From an uncultured Prevotella sp. (lineage in GTDB: Bacteria; Bacteroidota; Bacteroidia; Bacteroidales; Bacteroidaceae): a stretch of DNA of 53,299 nucleotides. The notes beneath the pieces were generated by a model. It had not been told where the DNA came from. It did not search any database and was given only the letters and a program-made list of their open reading frames with translations. Positions 31,726-41,157 of this stretch are shown here, one piece after another; position 1 is the stretch's first letter; the number at the start of each line of letters is the position of its first letter. Position numbers and translations under genes: made by a program. The DNA lies in NCBI GenBank assembly GCA_900546575.1, contig URDM01000009.1, positions 1 to 53,299 of the forward strand. Reading direction: 5' to 3'.

Positions 31726-32595
31726 TTACTGTATTGACATGAGTTTCTTGAGGATGTCCTGTGCCTCTATCTTCTTGTATTTACCCGACAGTTGTGTCGT
31801 AGTGTCCCAGTCGGCCGAGTTCTTGGGTGACGACATTTTCACCGTCAACTGCACTGTCTGCTGACGTCCGGTGACTGCTGTGGACACGGCAAACTGCTGC
31901 GACAACGGGAACTGACGGCCGTCAAACGAACGGAAATTGTCGTATGTCCACACGAGCGACGACTTGCCATGAGCTGCACTATCATAGTTAGCACCAGCTC
32001 CAGTAATCTGCGCTGTACTCTTCGAAGCCTTCCACTGATATTCCATATTGCCATTCTTGAAGCCTACGGGCACAGTTGTAGCCATGTCAGCCAGACCGCA
32101 TGTGAATCGGTGCAGCATCTGTTCGTTCACCGTTTTCTCTCCAGGCAGGAACAGCTGGTTCCAGAACAGAGCCTGGAGCGAGTAGAACGACAGTCCGTTG
32201 TCTGCCAAAAAGCTCACGTCCTTGTACGAAGCCTTGATGTATTCTTTATGGAAACGGTCTACAAGCAGCACATAGTCGGGTGTGAAGTCGATGCGGGCTA
32301 CCTCAGTACGTATAATGGGCAGCAACAGCTGCAGTCGTATCACCTCGTCGCGACGCATGCTTATCTTGCCGTCGCAGCTGAAATCCTTGTTGCCTGCAAC
32401 CAGTCGCAGATCGGCACTGGCTACGATATTACGTGCCTGCACCTGATTGTCAAGCACACGCTTCAAGAACGCCTGCTGTTCCGACTTCTGTGTCTTCGAC
32501 AGCCCAGTTGTGTCACTTCCGTCGCCTGCCACCTTCTTGCTGGCACATGAGGCGAGCAAGAGCACTACAGAGAGTATCGTTATTAGTCGTTTCAT
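31726..32595 (-). CDS. DUF4292 domain lipoprotein
   Basis: A 289-residue lipoprotein. The signal ends in the lipobox LLASC (14-18), so it should be anchored to a membrane by C18. The mature part matches my memory of DUF4292 in Bacteroidales: ADLRLVAGNKDFSCDGKISMRRDEVIRLQLLLPIIRTEVARIDFTPDYVLLVDRFHKEYIKASYKDV. That pattern resembles LolA/LolB-like beta sheets that carry hydrophobic cargo, but function is unproven. It lies between the TPR protein (4 bp) and the EnvC-like gene (5 bp), an order that suggests an envelope-related unit. Confidence 0.82.
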   Translation of the reverse strand: MKRLITILSVVLLLASCASKKVAGDGSDTTGLSKTQKSEQQAFLKRVLDNQVQARNIVASADLRLVAGNKDFSCDGKISMRRDEVIRLQLLLPIIRTEVARIDFTPDYVLLVDRFHKEYIKASYKDVSFLADNGLSFYSLQALFWNQLFLPGEKTVNEQMLHRFTCGLADMATTVPVGFKNGNMEYQWKASKSTAQITGAGANYDSAAHGKSSLVWTYDNFRSFDGRQFPLSQQFAVSTAVTGRQQTVQLTVKMSSPKNSADWDTTTQLSGKYKKIEAQDILKKLMSIQ

Positions 32596-32599
32596 TGTC

Positions 32600-34411
32600 T
32601 TATTGTTCCTCTATCTTCAGTTTCTTTGTTTTAATCTTTCTCGTCAGCACCGCCTTGTCGCCTCCTGCCTTGAGTGCACGTTGCCACAGTTCCACAGCAC
32701 GGTCGGTATCGCCGCACATGCAATAGATGTCGCCAGCGTGTCCTATCACCACTGCACTGGGTCCGTTTGTCGAATCGTTGTCGTTCTCAAGTGCCCTGTC
32801 TATATAGGCACGTGCCTCGTCATATCGCTTCTGCAGGAAGAGTATCCACGCATACGTATCAAGATAGGTGGCATTGGTGGGTTCTGCCTGCACCGTCTTG
32901 AAACTCATCTGCTCGGCACGCTTTAGGTCACGGCGCAGCTCTGAGAGGTAATAAGCATAGTTGTTGAGCACCACTATGTTGTCTTCTTTCCATTTCAGAC
33001 TGTTGTCGTAAGCCTCAAAAGCCTCCTTCGAGCGTTTCTTCTTAAACAGAATGTCGCCCATCGAGCCGTAGAAGTCGCTTGCCATATCGGGGTCGGTGCG
33101 GTCGTTTATCTCCCCCACTCCACGCTTCAGAGCGTCGAGAGCGCGGTCGTCGTCATCCTTCTGGAAGTAGCCGAGACCTAAGAAATAATAGAACACCACG
33201 TCATCGGGATTGTATTGCGTTCCAGCAGTACTCAAACTGATTGCCTCGTCCCATTTCTTCTTCTCCCACTTGTCTTGTATCAGCTTCACACGAGCCATAT
33301 TGTTGTCCGGCTCAATGCTGAGCGTATGTTCAAAGGCGGCGTTCACCGAGTCGTCTGGCATTCCCTTCAGCTTCATGTACATGGCTTTCATGTTTGAGAT
33401 GTCGGCATCCTTGGGCGACGCTTTCATTGTGCGGTCGAAGAGGTTCAGCACCGCCACGCTGTCACCACCGTTCTGTTCCGACTCCTTTATTGCCTGCTGC
33501 AGCATGGTCACCTTGGTCTTCGGCTCGGTCTGCGAACTGAAAAGTATCTTCTCGCGCAGTTCGTCGGCAGCCGCATTGTCGCCTCCCGAACGATAGTAGT
33601 CGTACATCGAGTTCAGGGCGAAGGCGTTTTGCGGGTCGTCAGCGAGTGCGCCCTGCAAGTATTTGAATGCTTCGTCACGACGGTTGTGGTTCATCAGCCA
33701 GTTGCCCAGCATCACCTTATAATTAGGTTCGTTGGGGTGTGCGTCGTTCAGAACCTTCAGCATGCGATAGGCATTCTTTGTGTCGTGGCGCATCTCATAG
33801 ACATTCATCTTCAGTAGCGTCAGTTCGTCGCTCTCGCCGTCTACCTTTTCCATTCTGCCTATTGTCGAAAGCATACGTGCGTAGTCCTTCTTCGCACCAT
33901 ACAGGCGCACGAGTATGTCGAGAATATCGGTACGTTCGCGATAGTGCGAGTACAGATTTTCGTATGCCTTGATTGCGCTGTCGTAGTCGCGCTGCTGTAT
34001 ATATGTAGCTGCTACGCTCTCCTGATAGGTATCGTTGGCAGGTTGCAGACGTGCGGCACGCTCCATATACTTCGTGGCAATCGAGTCGTTGCCCGTATCG
34101 AAGTACTGTTGTGCCAGCCGATAGTAAGCTTCGGCTCCATTGGGTTTTACCGTTCGGCACGAGTCTAACAACTGAAGGGCTGTAGAATCGTCGCCCCTGA
34201 GCTGACAGCACACCGCGTCGAGAAACAGCCTGTCTGCCAACGGTGTGGCATCGAGCAACTGCTTGGCACTGATGGTCATCGTGTCGGTATCTGGACGTTG
34301 TTCCGCACCCTTAGTGCGAGAGTCGATGCTGCCGGCAATAGCTGGTACAATGACGAGCAGCACGGCTGCTCCGATGCCGATTATCTGATTCTTGTATGAA
34401 TTCATTGTCAT
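32600..34411 (-). CDS. TPR-repeat protein, membrane-anchored
   Basis: A 603-residue protein with an N-terminal hydrophobic segment (IIGIGAAVLLVIVPAIAG, about 10-27) that is a signal peptide or membrane anchor. About twelve tetratricopeptide-type repeats follow, for example AEAYYRLAQQYFDTGNDSIATKYMERAARLQP and the FYGSMGDILFKKKRSKEAFEAYDNSLK region near 470. TPR solenoids bind other proteins, and the periplasmic or outer-membrane location is inferred from the anchor. A start two codons later (34405) is equally possible. The gene is tightly coupled to dut upstream (15 bp) and to the lipoprotein downstream (4 bp). Confidence 0.85.
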   Translation of the reverse strand: MTMNSYKNQIIGIGAAVLLVIVPAIAGSIDSRTKGAEQRPDTDTMTISAKQLLDATPLADRLFLDAVCCQLRGDDSTALQLLDSCRTVKPNGAEAYYRLAQQYFDTGNDSIATKYMERAARLQPANDTYQESVAATYIQQRDYDSAIKAYENLYSHYRERTDILDILVRLYGAKKDYARMLSTIGRMEKVDGESDELTLLKMNVYEMRHDTKNAYRMLKVLNDAHPNEPNYKVMLGNWLMNHNRRDEAFKYLQGALADDPQNAFALNSMYDYYRSGGDNAAADELREKILFSSQTEPKTKVTMLQQAIKESEQNGGDSVAVLNLFDRTMKASPKDADISNMKAMYMKLKGMPDDSVNAAFEHTLSIEPDNNMARVKLIQDKWEKKKWDEAISLSTAGTQYNPDDVVFYYFLGLGYFQKDDDDRALDALKRGVGEINDRTDPDMASDFYGSMGDILFKKKRSKEAFEAYDNSLKWKEDNIVVLNNYAYYLSELRRDLKRAEQMSFKTVQAEPTNATYLDTYAWILFLQKRYDEARAYIDRALENDNDSTNGPSAVVIGHAGDIYCMCGDTDRAVELWQRALKAGGDKAVLTRKIKTKKLKIEEQ

Positions 34412-34426
34412 TAATGTGTTAGCTGC

Positions 34427-34864
34427 TTACTTCACTCCGGTGTGGCCGTATCCGCCCTCTCCGCGTTCGGTCTGGTCGAGTTCGTCAACCACTTCAAACT
34501 GTCCTTGCTCATGACGTGCTATCACCATCTGTGCAATGCGCTCGCCTTCGGTGATGACAAACGGCTCGTTAGAGAGGTTGACGAGCAGTACGCCTATCTC
34601 GCCACGATAGTCGGCATCGATTGTTCCGGGCGAATTGAGCACCGTTATGCCGTGCTTAAAAGCCAAGCCTGAGCGTGGGCGTACCTGAGCCTCATATCCA
34701 GGAGGCAGCGCTATGTACAGACCTGTGGGTATGATGCGGCGCTCCATAGGATTGAGCGTTATTGATTCGTCGATGTTGGCACGCAAGTCCATGCCTGCAC
34801 TCAGTTCGGTAGCGTATGCCGGCAACTGCTGACGGCCACGGTTTACTATCTTAATTTTCACCAT
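34427..34864 (-). CDS. dut: dUTP diphosphatase
   Basis: A 145-residue trimeric-type dUTPase with all five motifs: AGMDLRA (24-30), RPRSGLAFKHG, GTIDADYRGE, GERIAQMVI and the C-terminal RGEGGYGHTG. It hydrolyses dUTP to dUMP, keeping uracil out of DNA. It is first in a four-gene unit with envelope genes, an arrangement I recall for Bacteroidales. Its start codon lies at the first base of a 35-bp tandem duplication. Confidence 0.97.
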   Translation of the reverse strand: MVKIKIVNRGRQQLPAYATELSAGMDLRANIDESITLNPMERRIIPTGLYIALPPGYEAQVRPRSGLAFKHGITVLNSPGTIDADYRGEIGVLLVNLSNEPFVITEGERIAQMVIARHEQGQFEVVDELDQTERGEGGYGHTGVK

Positions 34865-34933
34865 ATTATATTGTCGTTATCTTATGTTTCTTATACAATA
34901 TTATATTGTCGTTATCTTATGTTTCTTATACAA
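34864..34933. repeat. 35-bp perfect tandem duplication at the dut start
   Basis: Two identical 35-bp copies (34864-34898 and 34899-34933) beginning TATTATATTGTCGTTATC. The duplication covers the dut leader immediately upstream of the ATG, so the leader region is present twice. Confidence 0.95.
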
Positions 34934-34941
34934 TCAATCTG

Positions 34942-34949
34942 CAAAAATA
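34942..34949 (-). promoter_or_regulatory. -7 box for the dut operon
   Basis: TATTTTTG on the minus strand, 78 bp before the dut ATG. No clear -33 TTTG. The tandem duplication lies between this box and the gene. Confidence 0.5.
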
Positions 34950-35010
34950 CTGATTATTGATGAGATAACGGACGTTTAGCCATAAAATAACATTAATTTA
35001 GGGTAGCTAT

Positions 35011-35042
35011 AGGAGGCTATGGCGTCCTCGCCGTAGCCTGAG
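35011..35042. repeat. Single GGCTATGGCG REP-like hairpin
   Basis: AGGAGGCTATGGCG..CGCCGTAGCCTGAG, one unit of the element at 3111-3220, with a one-base difference in the right arm. It lies between the dut promoter and the intron fragment. Confidence 0.8.
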
Positions 35043-35122
35043 AAAGGTATTTTGGAAATACCCGCTGGCTTTCCTCACAATCTACAATAATTATAACTAA
35101 TTATAAATACAAGTTTCACAAC

Positions 35123-35260
35123 TTGTTCCTAAATCGAGTAGAAGGAAACGAAATAGTTTTCTTTCTACTTTCGTATACCGACCTCTTACACCACCGTACA
35201 TGCGGTTCCGCATACGGCGGTCTAGTTCTCGAACATCTTGAGACAGTCGTCGTTCAACCC
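35123..35260 (-). other. Orphan group II intron 3' end (domains V and VI)
   Basis: On the minus strand, 35221-35190 folds as ACCGCCGTA-TGC / GCA-TACGGTGGT with a two-base (TG) bulge on the 3' side and a GAAC loop, the layout of group II domain V. Further 3', 35172-35136 forms GTAGAAAG..CTTCTAC with an unpaired A, like domain VI with its branch-point adenosine. No maturase gene or domains I-III adjoin it, so it is a remnant. The assignment needs a covariance-model check. Confidence 0.65.
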
Positions 35261-35280
35261 AAAATATTATGTTTCATTTA

Positions 35281-35322
35281 TAATAAAAGTGGTGCCCCGA
35301 AATTGGGACGCCACTTTTATTA
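35281..35322 (-). terminator. Terminator after susD
   Basis: AATAAAAGTGGTGCCCC (35282-35298) pairs with GGGACGCCACTTTTATT (35305-35321) with one mismatch and a short loop, and is followed by T-rich sequence. It lies 36 bp beyond the susD stop. Confidence 0.85.
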
Positions 35323-35357
35323 TGTAGCCATTAGACTGATTCTGTATTTTCTGAGAA

Positions 35358-37412
35358 TTACTTCTCTGCGTGTCCACCAGCTGATACCGGCCAGTAGGGG
35401 TTCTGGTAGAGATTAGAGTTCTCGAGCGAGCGGTCGGCTGAAGCTGTACGGATGTCGGTGATGCCGATTGGATAGAGGTAGTAAGCCTCGTGCCACTTGT
35501 AGCCGTCTCTCAGTTCGTTGTTGGCATTCATTGACTTGCTGTACGGGCGAACATACTTGCTGAGTGACTTAGATGAGATAACGGCATCGGTCTCACCGTT
35601 GCACTTGATGTCAGCAGGGTAGTGCTTGTACATGTTGTCCCAGAAGTTACAACCCTCAGGTATCCACTTTGTTGTAAGCATATTGTCGAAGCCACGCCAG
35701 CGGATGAGGTCGGCGAAACGAAGACCCTCAGAGAACAACTCAGTAACGCGCTCACGACGGATATTGTACAGAGTCTTGTCAACAAGCTGTGTGCCAGAGT
35801 AGCGGCCGAAGTCCATCTCCTTAGAGAGGTCAGTTGCGTCGATAGTCTTCTGGAAATCGGTGTCAACACCTGCACGTGTACGCAGAGTGCGCCAGTATTC
35901 CTGCGACTTAGAGTCGAGTCTGCCGTTCAGCTCATAGTCAGCCTCCATATAGTTGAGCAGAGCTTCTGCTGAACGCATCAATGGGCAAGCGTTGGTTGTC
36001 GACTGCTCTGAATATTTTGTCTGCTCAGCGTCATAAGTATAGTACTTACGTTGCTGGTAGCCAGTGATACAACGGGTTGCTGCCTCTGTGTTAGTGATGT
36101 GGCTTGCCTCTGTCTCGTCAGCAGGCAGATAAACAGGCAATGGCTGGTCCTCTTTAACGTTCGGCATTGTCGGATCGGTGTATGTAGGTGTGCTCTCACC
36201 CCACATAAACAACTGCAGACGCTCATCACGATCGGCCTTAACGTTGTCAAGAGTTACGTCGCCGTGATAGCCACTGTTGTTAGCATATATAGGCAGACCA
36301 TTCTTCATAAGGAATGTCTGGATGAACGAACGTGTAAAGCCAGTGTTTTGTCCGGTTACCATTGAGTGACCAGTCAAGTGCATGATACTATGCTCTTTGC
36401 TATACTGCTTCCACATCAGAGCCTCATTTACATTTGCGAGTGATGGCTGGCTGAAGAGGTTGAAGTACGGGTTCCATGCGTCCTTGTCACCATATACAGG
36501 GTCAATCTTGTGGTTGTTCTCAGCGAGATTTGCATTGTCGGCTACTTCCTTGGCGGCATTCATAGCCTCAGTGAGGAAGAACTTAACTTCAGCCTCCTGG
36601 TTGAATGTCTTGCCCTGGTTGTATGACATCTTAGCGCCTGGCCAGTTAGCATCGCCCGGAACACGGCCAGAGCCACGGTGATACTTCTCGAATGTACCCT
36701 CAAACAGAGCTATACGCGACTTGATGAGCTGGGCAGCCTCGCGGTTAACGCGCTGGCCGTTGAACTTGCTGCGTGTGTAGCACATCTCGATAGCCTTGTC
36801 GAGATCAGAGAGGATGAAACGTGCCACCTCGTTACGTGGTGTACGCTTTGAGTTCTCAACGATAACGTTGTCTTCGTCGGGCAATACCTCAGTGATGACA
36901 GGAACGTCACCATAGAGAGCCAGAAGTCGGTAGTAAACCAATGCACGGAAGAAGTAAGCCTCGCCAAGGTAGTTCTTTACATCCTCTGAATTTGGCAATG
37001 TACCGTTATCAATTTGCTTTTGTACGGTATTAATAAAGTGGTTGTATATACGCACTCCATTGTAATAGCCCTGAAGAACCTTTCCTGAAGATACTTCCCA
37101 ATGTTCGTCTGCGAAGCGTTGGGTGCTACCTCCGCCCCAGCAGTAGATATCGGTATCCCAGTCAGACTTAGCCTTACCTTCGTTCCACTGTCCCCACGAA
37201 TGAGACATAGAGCCAGAGAATGGCATCTCCAGATAACTATCGTAATAGTTGTTCAGATATGCTGCCAACTGTTCGGCATTCTGATAGTAGGCCTCTGGTG
37301 TAATTTGGTTGATTGGCTTCATGTCGAGCAAGTCGTTGCATGAGGTGAGGCCAAAGGTTGCTGTTGTTACAGCTGCGCCCAATAGCAGGTTTTTAATATT
37401 TATAAATTTCAT
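35358..37412 (-). CDS. SusD/RagB family nutrient-binding lipoprotein
   Basis: A 684-residue SusD-family lipoprotein. The signal peptide ends in the lipobox GLTSC (21-25), placing C25 at the outer-membrane anchor. The N-terminal CNDLLDMKPINQITPEAYYQN and the YFFRALVYYRLLALYGDVPVI block (TPR-like helices) are characteristic, and the C-terminus has the usual RRERVTELFSEGLRFADLIRW segment. It binds glycan or another large nutrient at the surface and hands it to the SusC partner. It is longer than most family members. The gene follows its susC by 26 bp. No glycoside hydrolase is in the window, so the substrate cannot be deduced. Confidence 0.93.
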   Translation of the reverse strand: MKFINIKNLLLGAAVTTATFGLTSCNDLLDMKPINQITPEAYYQNAEQLAAYLNNYYDSYLEMPFSGSMSHSWGQWNEGKAKSDWDTDIYCWGGGSTQRFADEHWEVSSGKVLQGYYNGVRIYNHFINTVQKQIDNGTLPNSEDVKNYLGEAYFFRALVYYRLLALYGDVPVITEVLPDEDNVIVENSKRTPRNEVARFILSDLDKAIEMCYTRSKFNGQRVNREAAQLIKSRIALFEGTFEKYHRGSGRVPGDANWPGAKMSYNQGKTFNQEAEVKFFLTEAMNAAKEVADNANLAENNHKIDPVYGDKDAWNPYFNLFSQPSLANVNEALMWKQYSKEHSIMHLTGHSMVTGQNTGFTRSFIQTFLMKNGLPIYANNSGYHGDVTLDNVKADRDERLQLFMWGESTPTYTDPTMPNVKEDQPLPVYLPADETEASHITNTEAATRCITGYQQRKYYTYDAEQTKYSEQSTTNACPLMRSAEALLNYMEADYELNGRLDSKSQEYWRTLRTRAGVDTDFQKTIDATDLSKEMDFGRYSGTQLVDKTLYNIRRERVTELFSEGLRFADLIRWRGFDNMLTTKWIPEGCNFWDNMYKHYPADIKCNGETDAVISSKSLSKYVRPYSKSMNANNELRDGYKWHEAYYLYPIGITDIRTASADRSLENSNLYQNPYWPVSAGGHAEK

Positions 37413-37438
37413 ATTGTCTATTTTTAAAGGTGATAGCT

Positions 37439-40400
37439 TTAGAATGTAACGTTCAGTCCGACAGCTATTGTGCGCTGCAGCGGATAGAGTTTACCAGAAC
37501 CCCAACCACCATTCAGAGCCTCAGGGTCGAATATCTTTGAAAGGCCTGTCACTGTGAAGAGGTTGTCGCAAGATAAGTATGCGCGTACACGGTTCATGCC
37601 AGCCTTCTCTGTAATAGCCTGCGGAAGAGTGTAGCCAAGCTGAATATTCTTACAACGCATATAGGCAGCGCTCTGCAAGTAGCGTGTCTGTGTTTGCTGG
37701 TTCTTCTGTGTGCTACCATTCAGATATGGTTTCGGATAGTAAGCGTTCTTGTTGGTCTCGCTCCAGTAGTCGAGGTGCTCTTTGAATCCGCAGCTCTGCC
37801 ACTCGTCACCAACAATACCCCAGAAGTAAGGCTGTCCTGCATCAGGATTCCAGTCGCGCTTCATCACACCCTGGAAGAAGATAGAGAAGTCGATGCCCTT
37901 CCATTCTGCGTTAAGATTGATACCGAAGTTGTAGCGTGGTGTGCTGTTACCGATGCGCTTCAAGTCGCCGTGATCCTTAAGTGTACCAGCGCCTGAATTT
38001 ACCTTATTGTCACCATTCAAGTCCTTGTACATAATGTCACCAGCCTGCCAGTTGGTACCCCAGTTAGGCTTGTTCTTCTCGAGCCATGAGTTCATCTCTT
38101 CATTGCTCTGTGCAATGCCCTTTGTTTCATAACCCCAGATTTCGCCAAGCTTCTTGCCGTTGTAGTAGCTGTTGATGCTCTGGTTGTCGAACTCGCCCTC
38201 AAACGGATATTCAAGAATCTTAGATGTAGCGTCTGAAATGTTGAACTTCGCTCCATACTTGAAGTCGCCAATCTGGTCGCGCCACTGCAACTCAAACTCC
38301 CAACCTGATGAACGCATCTTGCAGTTGTTTGTACGAGGTGCGTTAACACCGAGTACTGAGCCCAATACCGGAGCCGGACCAATCATGTCCTTGGTTGTAC
38401 GGCTGTACCAGTCGAACGAACCTGTCAAGCGGTTTCTAAGAAGAGCGAAGTCGAAACCTACGTCGTATGTCTCAACAGTCTCCCATGTCATGGTGCTGTT
38501 AACGATACCCGGCAGACTTGCTGTGTTCTGCTTCTGGCCGTTGATAAGCCATGAGCTGTTCTGTGAGCCTACACCCTGCTGCTGATAGAATGGATACCAG
38601 TCAGCGAATGAGCTGTAATATGAGCTTGTATTACCAAGCTGACCCCAAGATGCACGTAGTTTGAGGGTAGACACTACATTAGCAAGAGGCTTGAAGAAGT
38701 TTTCGCGTGCGACGTTCCAACCTGCTGATACTGATGGGAACCAAGCCCAACGGTTGTCGTTGGTGAAACGTGACGAGCCGTCATAGCGGAGGTTGAACTC
38801 CATCATGTACTTGCTGTCGTAGTCGTAGTTAAGTCGCATGAAGTAACCGGCTGTAGCACGGTGCCAGTAAGCGTCGCTCACGCGTGGGTTCTTCTGTGTG
38901 AGGCTCAGGTACGGGAAATCGTTAGTGATAAGGTGAGTACCTGATGCGCTGATGTTGTCTGTGCCATACTTCTCGAAGTTGACACCAAGCATACCCTTAA
39001 GGTTGTGCATGCCGAGTGAATGAGTATAGTCGGTATAAGCGTTTACTGAGAAATAGTCGGTCTCTGAACGGTAGTCGCTTACCTTTGCTACTGAGCCATA
39101 GCCAGAGTCGCGCTGCCAGCGTGTGCCGTCAGCATAGTATGAGTATACTGGGAACATGTCGGTCTTGCTCTTGTAGAACTCATTGCGCATAGCGCCTTCG
39201 AGGTGGATGTTCCATCCCTTCACAGGAGTGAAGATGAAGTTGAGCTGCTGTGTGAACTGGTTGTTGCGTGTAGCAGTTGTACCACCGTCCTCAAGCTCGG
39301 CGATTTCCATACCGTCAGGATAGTGTCCGTTAGGGTCGATAGTAGGACAGGTCGGCCAGCGGCGTGCGATATTATGGAAGAACAGACCACTGAGGTACTG
39401 TGGTTTCTCATAGTCAGAACGCATAAACTTGGTAGAATATTCTACCTTAGCCCAAGAAGCGAGCTGAGCGCTGATCTTACCGTTCATAGTGTAGCGGTCG
39501 AACTCGTCGTGTCCGTGACGGATAAGACCGTTGTTCATCAAGTAACCGGCGCTGATGAGCCAGCTTACCTTATCTGTACCACCCGAGAGTGAGAGGTTGT
39601 GCTGTGTTGAGGGAACGTTCTTCTTGTAGAATTCGTCAAACCAGTTGGTATTGGCAAATGAGCCACCGTAAAGGTTGTAGCGGTTGTTGCTGGGGTTGAC
39701 TACAACACCGTAGTACTCTGTCTGAGAAGGATCCTTGTACTCACCGTTGAGATACTTCTCAATACGAATCATAGTCTCCTCGTTAAAATAGTCACTACCA
39801 GTTGCGTTTTTATTAGCAACGTTCCAATAGTTGGCAAACTGCAGTGAGTTGAGCATTTCAGGCAGCTGTGTAGCTGTAGAGAAACGTACGTCGCCGCTAT
39901 AGTTGACGCGTACCTTGCCCGACTTACCGCTCTTTGTAGTAACAAGTATAACACCGAATGCAGCACGTGTACCGTAGATAGAAGCCGAAGCGGCATCCTT
40001 CAGTACTGAAACGCTCTCGATGTCGTTAGGGTTGACCGTGTTAATGTCACCCTCAATACCGTCTATAAGGATAAGTGGAGCGTCTGAAGAACCGTTGCCG
40101 ATAGAACCAGTACCACGGATAGAGATTGCCATTGTGTTGTCAAGCATACCACCGTTAGAGTTGGTAGAGAAATTAAGTCCCGGAACAGCACCCTGAAGAG
40201 CCTGTGACGCGTTGGTTACTGGACGGTCCTCAAGAATTTCCGAGCCTACCATAGACACGGCACCAGTTACGTTCACCTTCTTCTGTGTACCGTAACCTAC
40301 GACAACCACCTCATTAAGGCTCTGCGAATTGTCCTTCAGCACGATGTCGAGTGTCTGTCCTGTCCACTTAATCTCCTGCGGATCGCAGCCGATGTAAGTA

Positions 40401-40642
40401 ATGACCAGTGTCTGACCCTTCTGCACTCCATTGAGAGAGAAGTCACCATCAATGCTTGTCACTGTTCCAGTTGTGTTAGAACCTTTCACCTTTACGGAAG
40501 CGCCAATAACAGGCTCACCTGATGTGTCTTTCACAACACCCTTCACGATAGCGTTCTGCGCATTTACAGCAAGAGCCGAACCGAGCAAGAGCGTAGTCAA
40601 GCCAGCCCTCATTAAGGGCTTAAAAGCATGTCCTTTTTGCAT
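37439..40642 (-). CDS. SusC/RagA family TonB-linked outer-membrane receptor
   Basis: A 1067-residue SusC-type receptor. After the signal peptide come a carboxypeptidase-regulatory-like domain (about 33-115), a TonB-box-type segment LNEVVVVGYGTQKK (114-127), a plug domain (ASQALQGAVPGLNF, then LILIDGIEGDINTVNPNDIESVSVLKDAASASIYGTRAAFGVILVTTK) and a 22-strand barrel ending in aromatic YPLQRTIAVGLNVTF. It takes up large ligands with its SusD partner in a TonB-dependent way. The STN domain of sigma-factor-signalling forms is absent. It has a good promoter 140 bp upstream. The degenerate HTCS-type gene lies further upstream on the same strand, separated by the RluA-family gene. Confidence 0.95.
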   Translation of the reverse strand: MQKGHAFKPLMRAGLTTLLLGSALAVNAQNAIVKGVVKDTSGEPVIGASVKVKGSNTTGTVTSIDGDFSLNGVQKGQTLVITYIGCDPQEIKWTGQTLDIVLKDNSQSLNEVVVVGYGTQKKVNVTGAVSMVGSEILEDRPVTNASQALQGAVPGLNFSTNSNGGMLDNTMAISIRGTGSIGNGSSDAPLILIDGIEGDINTVNPNDIESVSVLKDAASASIYGTRAAFGVILVTTKSGKSGKVRVNYSGDVRFSTATQLPEMLNSLQFANYWNVANKNATGSDYFNEETMIRIEKYLNGEYKDPSQTEYYGVVVNPSNNRYNLYGGSFANTNWFDEFYKKNVPSTQHNLSLSGGTDKVSWLISAGYLMNNGLIRHGHDEFDRYTMNGKISAQLASWAKVEYSTKFMRSDYEKPQYLSGLFFHNIARRWPTCPTIDPNGHYPDGMEIAELEDGGTTATRNNQFTQQLNFIFTPVKGWNIHLEGAMRNEFYKSKTDMFPVYSYYADGTRWQRDSGYGSVAKVSDYRSETDYFSVNAYTDYTHSLGMHNLKGMLGVNFEKYGTDNISASGTHLITNDFPYLSLTQKNPRVSDAYWHRATAGYFMRLNYDYDSKYMMEFNLRYDGSSRFTNDNRWAWFPSVSAGWNVARENFFKPLANVVSTLKLRASWGQLGNTSSYYSSFADWYPFYQQQGVGSQNSSWLINGQKQNTASLPGIVNSTMTWETVETYDVGFDFALLRNRLTGSFDWYSRTTKDMIGPAPVLGSVLGVNAPRTNNCKMRSSGWEFELQWRDQIGDFKYGAKFNISDATSKILEYPFEGEFDNQSINSYYNGKKLGEIWGYETKGIAQSNEEMNSWLEKNKPNWGTNWQAGDIMYKDLNGDNKVNSGAGTLKDHGDLKRIGNSTPRYNFGINLNAEWKGIDFSIFFQGVMKRDWNPDAGQPYFWGIVGDEWQSCGFKEHLDYWSETNKNAYYPKPYLNGSTQKNQQTQTRYLQSAAYMRCKNIQLGYTLPQAITEKAGMNRVRAYLSCDNLFTVTGLSKIFDPEALNGGWGSGKLYPLQRTIAVGLNVTF

Positions 40643-40778
40643 AATTCTTTTGGTTTGTTAGTAAATATAGTTATTTAATGGTTTAATCGCTGTTATTGGC
40701 GATATTTATATATGTTGCTGCAGACGAGGGTTAGTATCGTTGCAGTAAATGGTCCATAGGTTTATAAATTAGTCTTTG

Positions 40779-40809
40779 CAAAGATATAATAAATTCTAAA
40801 ATCGGCAAA
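40779..40809 (-). promoter_or_regulatory. Promoter of susC-susD (first pair)
   Basis: The best promoter in the window: -33 TTTG (40806-40809), a 19-bp spacer and -7 TATCTTTG (40779-40786), all on the minus strand. The leader is about 130 nt. Confidence 0.85.
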
Positions 40810-40971
40810 GCATTTGTTAGTTTTTTTTAAAATACGCCAAAAAATGTTGCAGTTAGGACAAAAAAAAGGGTTTATTAAGTATTAAATGTTAAATATTAAG
40901 TGATGAATTGGGGGTTTTGAAGTGTTGAATGTTAAGTGTTAGGGAGCGATATGCAATGCATTTATATAGTA

Positions 40972-41152
40972 GCGGAGGTCTCCGGCCTCCGCAGCAACCA
41001 ATGCCCTCTTCCCTAACATACTGGGAGCGGGGACGCCCTCGTCCCCGAAAGAATTAGCGAGAATCAATTGCTATGTCGGGAACGCCCTCATCCCCGAAAG
41101 AATCAGGGGAAATCAATTGCTTTATCGGGGACGAGGGTGTCCCCTCTCCCAG
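40972..41152. repeat. GGGGACGAGGG inverted-repeat cluster
   Basis: A short hairpin GCGGAGG..CCTCCGC (40973-40992) precedes 28-bp inverted arms at 41021-41048 (CTGGGAGCGGGGACGCCC..) and 41125-41152 with three mismatches. A middle copy lies near 41077-41097, and a direct repeat AATCAATTGCT lies inside. It sits between the RluA-family gene and the susC promoter. Confidence 0.8.
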
Positions 41153-41157
41153 AACAT

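Noticed and set aside
29253..34864. A single operon running from dut through infB
   Set aside because: A complete promoter and a terminator lie between the envC-like gene and rimP, so two units are more likely.
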